Below, in pieces: positions 1 to 6,406 of a DNA stretch of 9,506 nt. The stretch is from CAZTBB01 sp964611755 (lineage in GTDB: Bacteria; Pseudomonadota; Alphaproteobacteria; Micavibrionales; Micavibrionaceae), in assembly GCA_964611755.1 (NCBI GenBank), contig CAZTBB010000067.1:1-9506 (forward strand), given 5' to 3'. The notes under the pieces are model-generated. The model was not told the DNA's origin. It searched no databases and was given only the letters and a program-made list of their open reading frames with translations. The stretch's first letter is position 1, and every line of letters begins with the position of its first letter. Made by a program: the position numbers and the translations under genes.

Positions 1-189
1 CCCTGGATCAGGTTTTCGGGCGCGACTAAAGCATTTTAAATCTTTGACAAACGCCTTAAAATCTGCAATGACTATGCCTGATAGTAATCAGGGGACCTTA
101 ACGGTTGACTGTTAAATACATCACCGATGAATTTAAGGTGTGTTTAATTGTCCGCCGATAACTTCCCCACATGAATAAACATAAAACAC

Positions 190-214
190 CTCGATACATC
201 CGAAATGTATCGAG
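190..214 (+). promoter_or_regulatory. Perfect 10-bp stem-loop in the pnp leader
   Basis: CTCGATACAT at 190-199 and ATGTATCGAG at 205-214 are exact reverse complements separated by a 5-base loop (CCGAA). No T-run follows, so this is not a typical intrinsic terminator. It ends 28 bases before the pnp start codon and 13 bases before the Shine-Dalgarno sequence. In enterobacteria, PNPase represses its own synthesis through an RNase III-processed stem-loop in the pnp leader. A similar role here is inference from position, and this stem is shorter than the enterobacterial one. It could instead be an mRNA 5' stabiliser or a dyad for a DNA-binding regulator. Confidence 0.55.
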
Positions 215-227
215 CGCGATAAACATA

Positions 228-233
228 GAAAGG
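228..233 (+). promoter_or_regulatory. Ribosome binding site fixing the pnp start
   Basis: GAAAGG ends 9 bases before the ATG at 243. The upstream in-frame ATG at 171 follows a pyrimidine-rich stretch with no such sequence. This supports starting pnp at 243, which also gives the N-terminus expected for the family (MFNVYKKEI). Confidence 0.75.
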
Positions 234-242
234 TTAAGACAT

Positions 243-2420
243 ATGTTTAATGTATATAAAAAAGAAATTGATTTTGCCGGAAAGACACTCATTTTGGAGA
301 CCGGTAAAATCGCACGCCAAGCAGATGGTTCTGTTTTGGCAACAATCGGAGAAACATCTGTTCTGTGCTGTGTAACCGCTTCTAAAAGCGTAGCGCCGGG
401 ACAAGATTTCTTTCCACTTTCCGTTCACTATCAAGAAAAAACATACGCAGCCGGTAAAATCCCGGGCGGCTTCTTTAAACGTGAAGCAAAACCATCAGAA
501 AAAGAAACACTCACAAGCCGTTTGATTGACCGCCCTGTGCGTCCGCTCTTCCCGAAGGGCTTTTTGAATGAAGTACAGGTTGTGGCGACTGTGGTCTCTC
601 ATGATCTCGAGAATGACCCGGATATGGTTGCTATGTGCGGTGTGTCGGCTGCACTGACAATCTCCGGCATTCCCTTTATGGGCCCTATTGGTGGTGCACG
701 TGTGTGCTACAAGGATGGCGAATACATCGTCAACCCGCCAATGGCAGACGTAGCCGAAACAGATTTGGATCTTGTTGTTGCAGGGACACAAGAAGGCGTG
801 TTGATGGTTGAATCCGAAGCGCAGGAGCTTTCAGAAGAAATCATGTTGGGTGCTGTTCGCGCCGGTCATGAAGCCTATCAAAGTGTTATTAACGGTATTA
901 TCGAGCTTGCTGAAATGGCAGCAAAAGAGCCTTGGGACCTTCCTGAAACGCCTGAGCATCTTGCTAAGCTTGAGGCTGATATTAAAGCCAAATACGCAGG
1001 CGATGTTGAAAAAGCCTATGCCATTACAGACAAGCTTGAGCGTCAAGCTGCTGTTGCCGAAGTGAAAGCGGCCGCCATCGAAGCCTTTACCGATGAAGAA
1101 AATGGCATTGATGACAAAGTGATTGGTGGCAAGTTCAAATCACTTGAAGCAGACGTTGTGCGCGGTGCAATTCTAAAAACAGGCAAACGTATTGATGAGC
1201 GTGATACAAAGACTGTACGCCCAATCGTCGCCGAAGTTGGTGTGCTACCACGTACGCATGGTTCTGCCTTGTTTACGCGCGGCGAAACGCAGGGGCTTGT
1301 CGTTACAACACTCGGGACAGGTCAAGACGAGCAAATTATCGACGCCCTTGAAGGCGAATATAAAGAGCGCTTCTTGCTGCATTATAACTTCCCGCCTTAT
1401 TCTGTCGGTGAAGCCGGCCGTATGGGTCCTCCAGGGCGCCGTGAAATTGGCCATGGTAAATTGGCTTTCCGTGCAATCCGCCCTCTTCTTCCAACAGCCG
1501 AAGAATTCCCGTACACAATGCGCGTTGTATCCGAGATTACGGAATCAAATGGATCATCGTCTATGGCCACTGTCTGCGGCACATCTCTTGCTCTTATGGA
1601 CGCAGGTGTACCGTTGCATGCGCCCGTTGCCGGTATTGCTATGGGTTTGATTAAAGAAGGCGATGATTTTGCTGTCCTCTCAGACATTCTGGGTGATGAA
1701 GATCACCTCGGCGACATGGACTTCAAAGTGGCCGGTACAGAAAAAGGCATTACATCTCTTCAAATGGATATTAAAATTACATCCATCACAGAAGAAATTA
1801 TGAAGATTGCCCTGGAACAGGCGAAGGATGGCCGTGTTCACATTCTGGGAGAAATGGCCAAAGCCTTGACAGAAGGCCGTGATCAATTGAACCCGAATGC
1901 CCCACAAATTGTATCCCTGCAAATTCCGGTTGATAAAATCCGCGATGTGATTGGTACGGGTGGTAAGGTTATCCGTGAAATTACAGAAACAACAGGCGTT
2001 AAAATGGATGTTGAGGATGACGGCACTATCAAGGTTGCCGCCGCCAATCAAGATGCCATTGATGCTGCCGTGAAGTGGATCAAAGACCTTACGGATGAGC
2101 CGGAAGTTGGTAAAGTTTATGACGGTAAAGTTGTGAAGACTGTTGATTTTGGTGCTTTTGTAAACTTTATGGGTGCAAAAGACGGCCTTGTTCATATCTC
2201 TGAGCTTGCCGATCACCGCGTTGCCAAAACAGAAGACATCGTGAAAGAAGGCGATGAAGTTAAAGTCTTGCTTCTTGGTGTTGATGATCGCGGTAAAGTA
2301 AAGCTTTCCATGAAGCGCGTCGATCAAGAAACCGGCGAGGAAATCGCACAGGAAGAGCGTGCCGACGATGGCGACGAAAAGCCAAAAGGCAAAGGTCGCA
2401 AGAAAGCCTCTAACGGCTAA
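243..2420 (+). CDS. pnp: Polynucleotide phosphorylase (polyribonucleotide nucleotidyltransferase)
   Basis: PNPase degrades RNA 3' to 5' by phosphorolysis, releasing nucleoside diphosphates. It acts in the cytoplasm as a homotrimer, in many bacteria associated with RNase E. The 725-residue product has the full domain order: a first RNase PH domain (with FFKREAKPSEKE and DRPVRPLF), an all-helical linker, a second RNase PH domain, a KH domain (GTGG loop at 571-574) and an S1 domain from about 623 to 693. The catalytic site is intact: D487, D493 and K495 in the DEDHLGDMDFK segment correspond to E. coli D486, D492 and K494. The C-terminal tail of about 30 residues is charged and Lys/Gly-rich. I chose the start at 243 because of its Shine-Dalgarno sequence; an ATG at 171 would add 24 residues that run through the leader hairpin. 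ugpQ begins 6 bases after the stop, so the two are probably co-transcribed. The identification is certain. Confidence 0.98.
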   Translation: MFNVYKKEIDFAGKTLILETGKIARQADGSVLATIGETSVLCCVTASKSVAPGQDFFPLSVHYQEKTYAAGKIPGGFFKREAKPSEKETLTSRLIDRPVRPLFPKGFLNEVQVVATVVSHDLENDPDMVAMCGVSAALTISGIPFMGPIGGARVCYKDGEYIVNPPMADVAETDLDLVVAGTQEGVLMVESEAQELSEEIMLGAVRAGHEAYQSVINGIIELAEMAAKEPWDLPETPEHLAKLEADIKAKYAGDVEKAYAITDKLERQAAVAEVKAAAIEAFTDEENGIDDKVIGGKFKSLEADVVRGAILKTGKRIDERDTKTVRPIVAEVGVLPRTHGSALFTRGETQGLVVTTLGTGQDEQIIDALEGEYKERFLLHYNFPPYSVGEAGRMGPPGRREIGHGKLAFRAIRPLLPTAEEFPYTMRVVSEITESNGSSSMATVCGTSLALMDAGVPLHAPVAGIAMGLIKEGDDFAVLSDILGDEDHLGDMDFKVAGTEKGITSLQMDIKITSITEEIMKIALEQAKDGRVHILGEMAKALTEGRDQLNPNAPQIVSLQIPVDKIRDVIGTGGKVIREITETTGVKMDVEDDGTIKVAAANQDAIDAAVKWIKDLTDEPEVGKVYDGKVVKTVDFGAFVNFMGAKDGLVHISELADHRVAKTEDIVKEGDEVKVLLLGVDDRGKVKLSMKRVDQETGEEIAQEERADDGDEKPKGKGRKKASNG

Positions 2421-2426
2421 ACCGTA

Positions 2427-3173
2427 ATGGTTTTTAACCCTCCTAAAATTATTGGTCACAGGGGCGCAGCATCTTACGCCCCTGAGAACACTCTGGAAGG
2501 CATCCAAACGGCTGCCGATATGGGCATTGAATGGGTCGAGCTGGATGTAAAGCTCACCCGTGATGATGTGCCAATCCTGTTTCACGATGATACGCTGGAG
2601 CGCACAACCAATGGCTCGGGCAAGGTTGCCGAAACGGATTATGATGATATCAAGAATCTGGAAGCCGGCAGTTGGTTTGGCGAGAGTTTTGCGGGCATTC
2701 AGGTTCCGACATTAGAAGAAGCGCTCGAAGTTTTAGTTGATCGCAACTTGGGCCTTAACTTGGAAATCAAACCATGCGAAGGCCGTGAAAGAGAAACAGC
2801 TGAGATTGCTCTCGATATTCTCTCCCACATTTGGGATGATCATGAACGTTTGCTGATTTCATCGTTCCAGCATGTCAGCCTCGAAGCGGCTTATGAAATG
2901 GCAGAAGATTGGCACCGTGGATTTTTATTGCCGGAACAATGGCCGGAAAACTGGGCGGAGATGGCCGATTACCTTAAGGCCAGCACAGTCAACGTCAATG
3001 GAAATACAGTCACGCGTGAGCAAGTAGAAACCATTATTGATATGGAACTGCCTATTCTGGCCTACACAATCAATGAACCTGATGTGGCGCGCAAGCTTCA
3101 ATCATGGGGGGTTGATGGCTTCTTTTCTGATAACCCGGATGTTATTCAAAGCAATCTTTTGACGGTCCATTAA
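2427..3173 (+). CDS. ugpQ: Glycerophosphodiester phosphodiesterase, cytoplasmic UgpQ type
   Basis: This enzyme hydrolyses glycerophosphodiesters, the deacylation products of phospholipids, to sn-glycerol 3-phosphate and an alcohol. The GDPD TIM-barrel signature is complete. H11-R12 lie in the GHRG motif, followed by PEN (19-21), E38 and D40 in ELDVK, the catalytic H53 in FHDD, and E113/K115 in LEIK. The C-terminal GVDGFFSDNPD block is also typical of the family. At 248 residues it matches the short cytoplasmic members such as E. coli UgpQ, and there is no signal peptide or membrane segment, which argues against the periplasmic GlpQ type. It starts 6 bases after pnp and stops 1 base before the methyltransferase gene. 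No ugp transporter genes are nearby, so the symbol rests on protein type rather than context. Confidence 0.9.
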   Translation: MVFNPPKIIGHRGAASYAPENTLEGIQTAADMGIEWVELDVKLTRDDVPILFHDDTLERTTNGSGKVAETDYDDIKNLEAGSWFGESFAGIQVPTLEEALEVLVDRNLGLNLEIKPCEGRERETAEIALDILSHIWDDHERLLISSFQHVSLEAAYEMAEDWHRGFLLPEQWPENWAEMADYLKASTVNVNGNTVTREQVETIIDMELPILAYTINEPDVARKLQSWGVDGFFSDNPDVIQSNLLTVH

Positions 3174-3174
3174 A

Positions 3175-3717
3175 ATGATCGACATTGTCTACAGCATAGT
3201 TATGACGCTGTTTATTGCAGCTGTGTTGTATATTTTTTTCTATGAAAAAAAACTAAATCTGCCGCCTGTCCCCTCCCTGCCATGGGTGCGCCCATTAATC
3301 ATGAAGGCGATTAAAAAACATACATCCGCGGACACGGCATACAAAATTGCCGAAGTTGGCTCCGGATGGGGCGGAATGATCGTCCATCTTTTACGGCACT
3401 TTAAAAATGCCCACGTCACAGGTTTTGAAGGGTCTCCCCTACCACGCATCACCTCAATCATACGCTTACTGCCCTTTGGCAAGCGTGTTCGATTATCGGG
3501 TGAAGATTTTTTCAAAGTTGATTTATCTGAATATGATTTTATATTTTGCTATCTCTCGCCAAGGCATATGGCAGAGCTTGAACCAAAATTCAAGGCAGAG
3601 CTTAAACCCGGCACCTTGATTATATCCAATTCATTCCCGATGCCGAACTGGCAACCCGTCGACATATACGAAAACTGGGCTTTGTTCAAAATTCAGGTTT
3701 ATATTTATAAAGTCTAG
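3175..3717 (+). CDS. Membrane-anchored class I SAM methyltransferase, FAM173/KMT10-like
   Basis: The product is a 180-residue protein. Residues 4-22 form one hydrophobic segment, probably a membrane anchor, followed by a short basic linker (EKK) and a Pro-rich stretch. A Rossmann-type methyltransferase fold follows: motif I is EVGSGWGG (60-67), with an acidic end to strand 2 at E85 (GFEGSP). A late strand reads IISNSFPMPNW, followed by QPVDIYE. The anchor plus a small seven-strand domain, and the PxPxW element near the C-terminus, recall the FAM173 family, whose mitochondrial members methylate lysines on the ATP synthase c subunit and the ADP/ATP carrier. That assignment is from memory of the family, and the substrate here is unknown. 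The ATG lies 1 base after the ugpQ stop, so translation is probably coupled. Its TAG stop overlaps the fabI stop on the other strand. Confidence 0.72.
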   Translation: MIDIVYSIVMTLFIAAVLYIFFYEKKLNLPPVPSLPWVRPLIMKAIKKHTSADTAYKIAEVGSGWGGMIVHLLRHFKNAHVTGFEGSPLPRITSIIRLLPFGKRVRLSGEDFFKVDLSEYDFIFCYLSPRHMAELEPKFKAELKPGTLIISNSFPMPNWQPVDIYENWALFKIQVYIYKV

Positions 3718-4523
3718 CCTGCGATTTCTGAGAGCTTATCATGTGGCGGCATGCCCATGGCATTAAAGCCACAATCCACATAATGAACCTCTCCGGTCAC
3801 AGCACTGGAAAGCTCGGAAAGAAGGTAAAGCCCTGTACCACCAAGCTCATCCAACTCAACCGAACGACGAAGCGGTGATGTTACAACATTATATTTAAAC
3901 GTACGGCGTGCCCCGCCAATGACAGCACCGGCAAGTGTACGCATTGGCCCCGCAGAAATAGCATTTACGCGGATACCTTCCGGTCCAAGATCTGCTGCCA
4001 GATAACGTGTTGACGCTTCTAAAGCGGCCTTGGCAACGCCCATAACATTGTAATTCGGCATCACTTTTTCGGCGCCATAATAACTCAGTGTTACAGCAGC
4101 GCCGTCATTCTTCATCATGTCCTTGGCACGGCGCATGATCGAGGTAAAGGAATAACAAGAGATATGCATTGTGGTCAGGAAATTATCGAGTGTTGTATCA
4201 ACATAACGCCCTTGAAGTTCTTCCTTGTTTGAATAAGCAATGGCATGCACAAGAAAGTCGAGCTTACCCCATTCCTTGCCAAGCTCTACGAAAAGAGCAT
4301 CCAGATCATCTTCATTTGTAACATCACAATCCAGAACAATATCAGAGCCAACGCTTTCGGCCAGAGGTTTCACTCGTTTGCCAAATGCTTCCCCTTGATA
4401 GGTAAAGGCTAATTCTGCACCAGCGTTATGGAGGGCTTGTGCCATACCCCAGGCAATCGACTTATCATTGGCAACACCCATAATCAGGCCGCGTTTGCCC
4501 TTCATTAATCCTTCAACATTCAT
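3714..4523 (-). CDS. fabI: Enoyl-[acyl-carrier-protein] reductase (NADH), FabI
   Basis: FabI catalyses the last step of each fatty acid elongation round, NADH-dependent reduction of trans-2-enoyl-ACP, in the cytoplasm. The 269-residue protein is a short-chain dehydrogenase of the FabI subgroup. It has the N-terminal cofactor loop GVANDKSIAWG (16-26), the active-site pair Y148 and Y158 with K165 (LSYYGAE, NYNVMGVAK), and SAGPMRTLAG after the substrate loop. These match E. coli Y146, Y156 and K163. The N-terminus (GLMKGKRGLIMG) is typical of alphaproteobacterial FabI. Two positions equivalent to E. coli triclosan-resistance sites differ: G93 is A96 and F203 is A205. The ATG lies 2 bases after the fabB stop, so this is the last gene of fabA-fabB-fabI. 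No space remains for a terminator before the converging methyltransferase gene. An internal ATG at codon 7 has a nearby AAGGA, but the longer form fits the family better. Confidence 0.97.
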   Translation of the reverse strand: MNVEGLMKGKRGLIMGVANDKSIAWGMAQALHNAGAELAFTYQGEAFGKRVKPLAESVGSDIVLDCDVTNEDDLDALFVELGKEWGKLDFLVHAIAYSNKEELQGRYVDTTLDNFLTTMHISCYSFTSIMRRAKDMMKNDGAAVTLSYYGAEKVMPNYNVMGVAKAALEASTRYLAADLGPEGIRVNAISAGPMRTLAGAVIGGARRTFKYNVVTSPLRRSVELDELGGTGLYLLSELSSAVTGEVHYVDCGFNAMGMPPHDKLSEIAG

Positions 4524-4539
4524 CCTTATGCATCCTTAT
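4521..4539 (-). repeat. Tandem ATAAGGATG repeat at the fabB-fabI junction
   Basis: On the minus strand, ATAAGGATG occurs twice, 10 bases apart, covering the last fabB codons, the fabB stop and the fabI ATG. The upstream AAGGA sits 9 bases before the fabI ATG and is the likely Shine-Dalgarno sequence. The downstream copy abuts the start codon, too close to serve, and supplies the fabB TAA. Confidence 0.7.
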
Positions 4540-5758
4540 ACTTAGAGAGAGCCAATGTGCAGTTTGTACCACCAAAGCCAAAACTGTTTGAAATAATTGT
4601 ATCGTGCTGAACGTTATCAATACGCTCACGCGCTATTGGGAACCCTTCAGCCCCCTCATCCAGATCTTCGACATTAATGCTAGGAGCAACAAAGTCATTC
4701 TCCATCATCAACATAGAGTATATGGCTTCTTGTGCTCCCGTCGCCCCCAGAGAGTGACCGGTCATTGATTTCGTAGCACTAATATGCGGCAAATCCTGAT
4801 CGCGCGGACCAAACACATCCTTGATGGCATTTAATTCGCCAATATCACCAACAGGTGTGGATGTCCCATGTGTGTTGATGTATGTGACATTCCCGTTTAC
4901 AGTCTCAAGCGCCTTGAGCATAGCACGTTTACCACCCTCACCGCTCGGGGCCACCATATCATAGCCATCCGATGTTGCACCATAACCAGTGACTTCCGCA
5001 TAGATTTTTGCACCGCGAGCCTTGGCATGTTCCAATTCTTCGAGAACAACCACACCCCCGCCTCCGGCAATAACAAAGCCATCACGGTTTGCATCATAAG
5101 CACGCGCGGCTTTTTCCGGCGTGTCATTGTATTTTGAAGACATAGCACCCATCGCATCAAAGAGAACGGATAATGTCCAATCCAACTCCTCTCCGCCGCC
5201 GGCAAACATAATATCTTGCTTGCCCCATTGGATCATTTCTGCGGCATTTCCAATACAATGCGCCGATGTTGAGCATGCCGATGAAATTGTATAATTCACG
5301 CCTTTAATTTTGAAATTTGTGGAAGCCGTCGCGGATGTCGTAGAACACATCGCCTTTGGCACAGCAAAAGGACCTACGCGTTTTGGCCCCTTCTCACGCG
5401 TAATATCAGCCGCCAAAACCTGAGCGCGCGTTGAAGGCCCACCAGAGCCAACAATAATGCCTGTACGCTCATTGCTGACAAGGCCTTCATCCAGACCGGA
5501 ATCGGCAATGGCCTGCTCCATGGATAAATGTGTATAGGCCGCCGCCTCACCCATAAAACGCATCATGCGCTTATCAATATGGTCTTCAAGAACAATATTC
5601 GGCTTTCCGTGAATTTGTGATCGAAAACCCATTTCGGCATATTCAGGCGCAAAAGAAATCCCTGACTTACCGGCCTGCAGCGAAGCCAGCACCTCTTCTT
5701 TGTTGTTACCAATACAAGAGACAATACCTATGCCTGTGACTACTACGCGTCTTGTCAA
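4526..5758 (-). CDS. fabB: Beta-ketoacyl-ACP synthase I, FabB (TTG start)
   Basis: FabB condenses malonyl-ACP with acyl-ACP and is the synthase that elongates the cis-unsaturated intermediate made by FabA. The 410-residue protein has the thiolase-fold Cys-His-His site: C162 in SSACSTSAHC, H297 in THGTSTPVGD, and K330/H335 in ATKSMTGHSLG. The GFGGTN motif lies near the C-terminus. FabB is preferred over FabF because of the direct linkage to fabA and the MTRRVVVTGIGIVS N-terminus. The start codon is TTG at 5758; it gives the expected N-terminus and is preceded by a strong AGGGAGG. No ATG lies near it in frame. The gap to fabA upstream is 32 bases, and the stop is 2 bases before fabI. Confidence 0.95.
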   Translation of the reverse strand: MTRRVVVTGIGIVSCIGNNKEEVLASLQAGKSGISFAPEYAEMGFRSQIHGKPNIVLEDHIDKRMMRFMGEAAAYTHLSMEQAIADSGLDEGLVSNERTGIIVGSGGPSTRAQVLAADITREKGPKRVGPFAVPKAMCSTTSATASTNFKIKGVNYTISSACSTSAHCIGNAAEMIQWGKQDIMFAGGGEELDWTLSVLFDAMGAMSSKYNDTPEKAARAYDANRDGFVIAGGGGVVVLEELEHAKARGAKIYAEVTGYGATSDGYDMVAPSGEGGKRAMLKALETVNGNVTYINTHGTSTPVGDIGELNAIKDVFGPRDQDLPHISATKSMTGHSLGATGAQEAIYSMLMMENDFVAPSINVEDLDEGAEGFPIARERIDNVQHDTIISNSFGFGGTNCTLALSKYKDA

Positions 5759-5763
5759 AGCAA

Positions 5764-5770
5764 CCTCCCT
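5764..5770 (-). promoter_or_regulatory. Strong Shine-Dalgarno for the TTG start of fabB
   Basis: AGGGAGG on the minus strand lies 5 bases before the TTG start codon at 5758-5756. It is close to the full anti-16S complement and decides the start, since the next in-frame ATG is codon 43, well inside the conserved domain. Confidence 0.8.
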
Positions 5771-5790
5771 AAAATATCTGCAAGTGTAAA

Positions 5791-6312
5791 TTAAGCTGTT
5801 TGCGAGTTTTCAAACAGGCCAACCTTCAAATCCTTGGCTTCGTATATAACTTCGCCATCAGCCAGAACTTTTCCATCGCCGATGCCAAGCACGAGCTTGC
5901 GATTGATAACACGCTTCAAATCAATCACATATTTGACAAGCTTCACCTCTGGTAATACCTGTCCGGTAAATTTTAATTCACCAAGGCCCAGCGCACGGCC
6001 CGAGCCAGGCGCGCCAGTCCAACCAAGAAAAAACCCTAAAAGCTGCCACAAGGCATCCAAACCAAGGCATCCGGGCATCACTGGGTCGCCTTTAAAATGG
6101 CAATCAAAGAACCATAAATCAGGCTTAATTTCAAATTCAGCTTCGATAACCCCTTTACCATATTCACCACCCTCATCGGATATCTTTGTGATACGGTCAA
6201 ACATAAGCATTGGTGGCAATGGGAGCTGCGCATTGCCGGGGCCAAATAACTTGCCCTCTCCACATGTAATAAGGTCTTCGTAGCTATATGAGGATTTCTT
6301 CTCAAATGTCAT
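5791..6312 (-). CDS. fabA: 3-hydroxydecanoyl-ACP dehydratase/isomerase, FabA
   Basis: FabA dehydrates 3-hydroxydecanoyl-ACP and isomerises trans-2- to cis-3-decenoyl-ACP, the branch point to unsaturated fatty acids. The 173-residue hot-dog-fold protein has the catalytic pair H72 (DCHFKGDPVMPG) and D86 (GCLGLDALWQLLGF), equivalent to E. coli H70 and D84. The N-terminal block PLPPMLMFDRI and the RALGLGELKFTGQV block are also typical of FabA rather than FabZ. The ATG at 6312 has only a weak AAGAA upstream, but the length and N-terminus fit. It is the first gene of fabA-fabB-fabI and is preceded by a sigma70-like promoter. In several alphaproteobacteria an irr/fur-type regulator gene sits upstream of fabA; none is present here. 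Confidence 0.97.
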   Translation of the reverse strand: MTFEKKSSYSYEDLITCGEGKLFGPGNAQLPLPPMLMFDRITKISDEGGEYGKGVIEAEFEIKPDLWFFDCHFKGDPVMPGCLGLDALWQLLGFFLGWTGAPGSGRALGLGELKFTGQVLPEVKLVKYVIDLKRVINRKLVLGIGDGKVLADGEVIYEAKDLKVGLFENSQTA

Positions 6313-6351
6313 AAATTCTTACCATTTCTCTAGAGTTTATTTGGTCAGAAC

Positions 6352-6380
6352 TTTATACGCGCTTGTGCCCCTATGAGCAA
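6352..6380 (-). promoter_or_regulatory. Putative sigma70-like promoter of fabA-fabB-fabI
   Basis: On the minus strand a -35 element TTGCTC (6380-6375) and a -10 element TATAAA (6357-6352) are separated by exactly 17 bases. The -10 matches consensus at five of six positions; the -35 keeps only TTG. Transcription would start near 6345, leaving a leader of about 33 bases before the fabA ATG. This is a motif-based prediction. Confidence 0.55.
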
Positions 6381-6394
6381 GAGCTAGTGCACAA
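6363..6394. repeat. Inverted repeat centred on the fabA -35 box, operator-like
   Basis: TTGTGC (6363-6368) and GCACAA (6389-6394) are exact reverse complements separated by 20 bases, with a shorter inner pair CTA/TAG (6371-6373, 6385-6387). The centre, near 6378, falls inside the -35 hexamer of the predicted fabA promoter. A dimeric regulator bound here would block RNA polymerase. No T-run follows on either strand, so a terminator role for the flanking gene is unlikely. Short arms could arise by chance. Confidence 0.35.
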
Positions 6395-6406
6395 AAATAA
6401 ATGATT

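Larger units (their letters stand above)
1..242. other. Non-coding leader region upstream of pnp
   Basis: I find no convincing gene here. All three plus-strand frames are closed by a stop within about the first 115 bases, at 27-29, 37-39 and 113-115, so the tail of an upstream gene could lie in the first few dozen bases but cannot be identified. The usual pnp neighbour rpsO, with its conserved basic C-terminus, is not visible. There are -35-like hexamers TTGACA at 44-49 and TTGACT at 105-110, but neither has a good -10 box at the proper distance. A 6-bp inverted repeat (CCTGAT/ATCAGG, 77-92, loop AGTA) has no T-tract and is not a convincing terminator. The pnp hairpin at 190-214 is listed separately. 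Confidence 0.6.

Noticed and set aside
1..39. The tail of an upstream gene ending at 29 or 39
   Set aside because: The few codons visible in each frame match nothing recognisable and cannot be told from chance.
44..75. A promoter using TTGACA at 44-49
   Set aside because: The hexamer is perfect, but no acceptable -10 box lies 16 to 19 bases downstream.
171..242. A 24-residue N-terminal extension of PNPase from an upstream ATG
   Set aside because: There is no Shine-Dalgarno sequence before 171, the extension runs through the leader hairpin, and the family N-terminus begins at the ATG at 243.
1680..2585. A 301-residue open frame antisense to the KH/S1 part of pnp and the start of ugpQ
   Set aside because: It mirrors two certain genes, has no recognisable domain and shows composition expected of a shadow frame.
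3740..3775. A short hairpin inside the fabI 3' end as a terminator for the converging operon
   Set aside because: The 5-bp ATGCC/GGCAT stem has no T-run and is explained by coding sequence.
5834..6283. A 149-residue plus-strand open frame opposite fabA
   Set aside because: It lies entirely within fabA, whose catalytic residues are intact, and has shadow-type composition rich in Ser and Pro.
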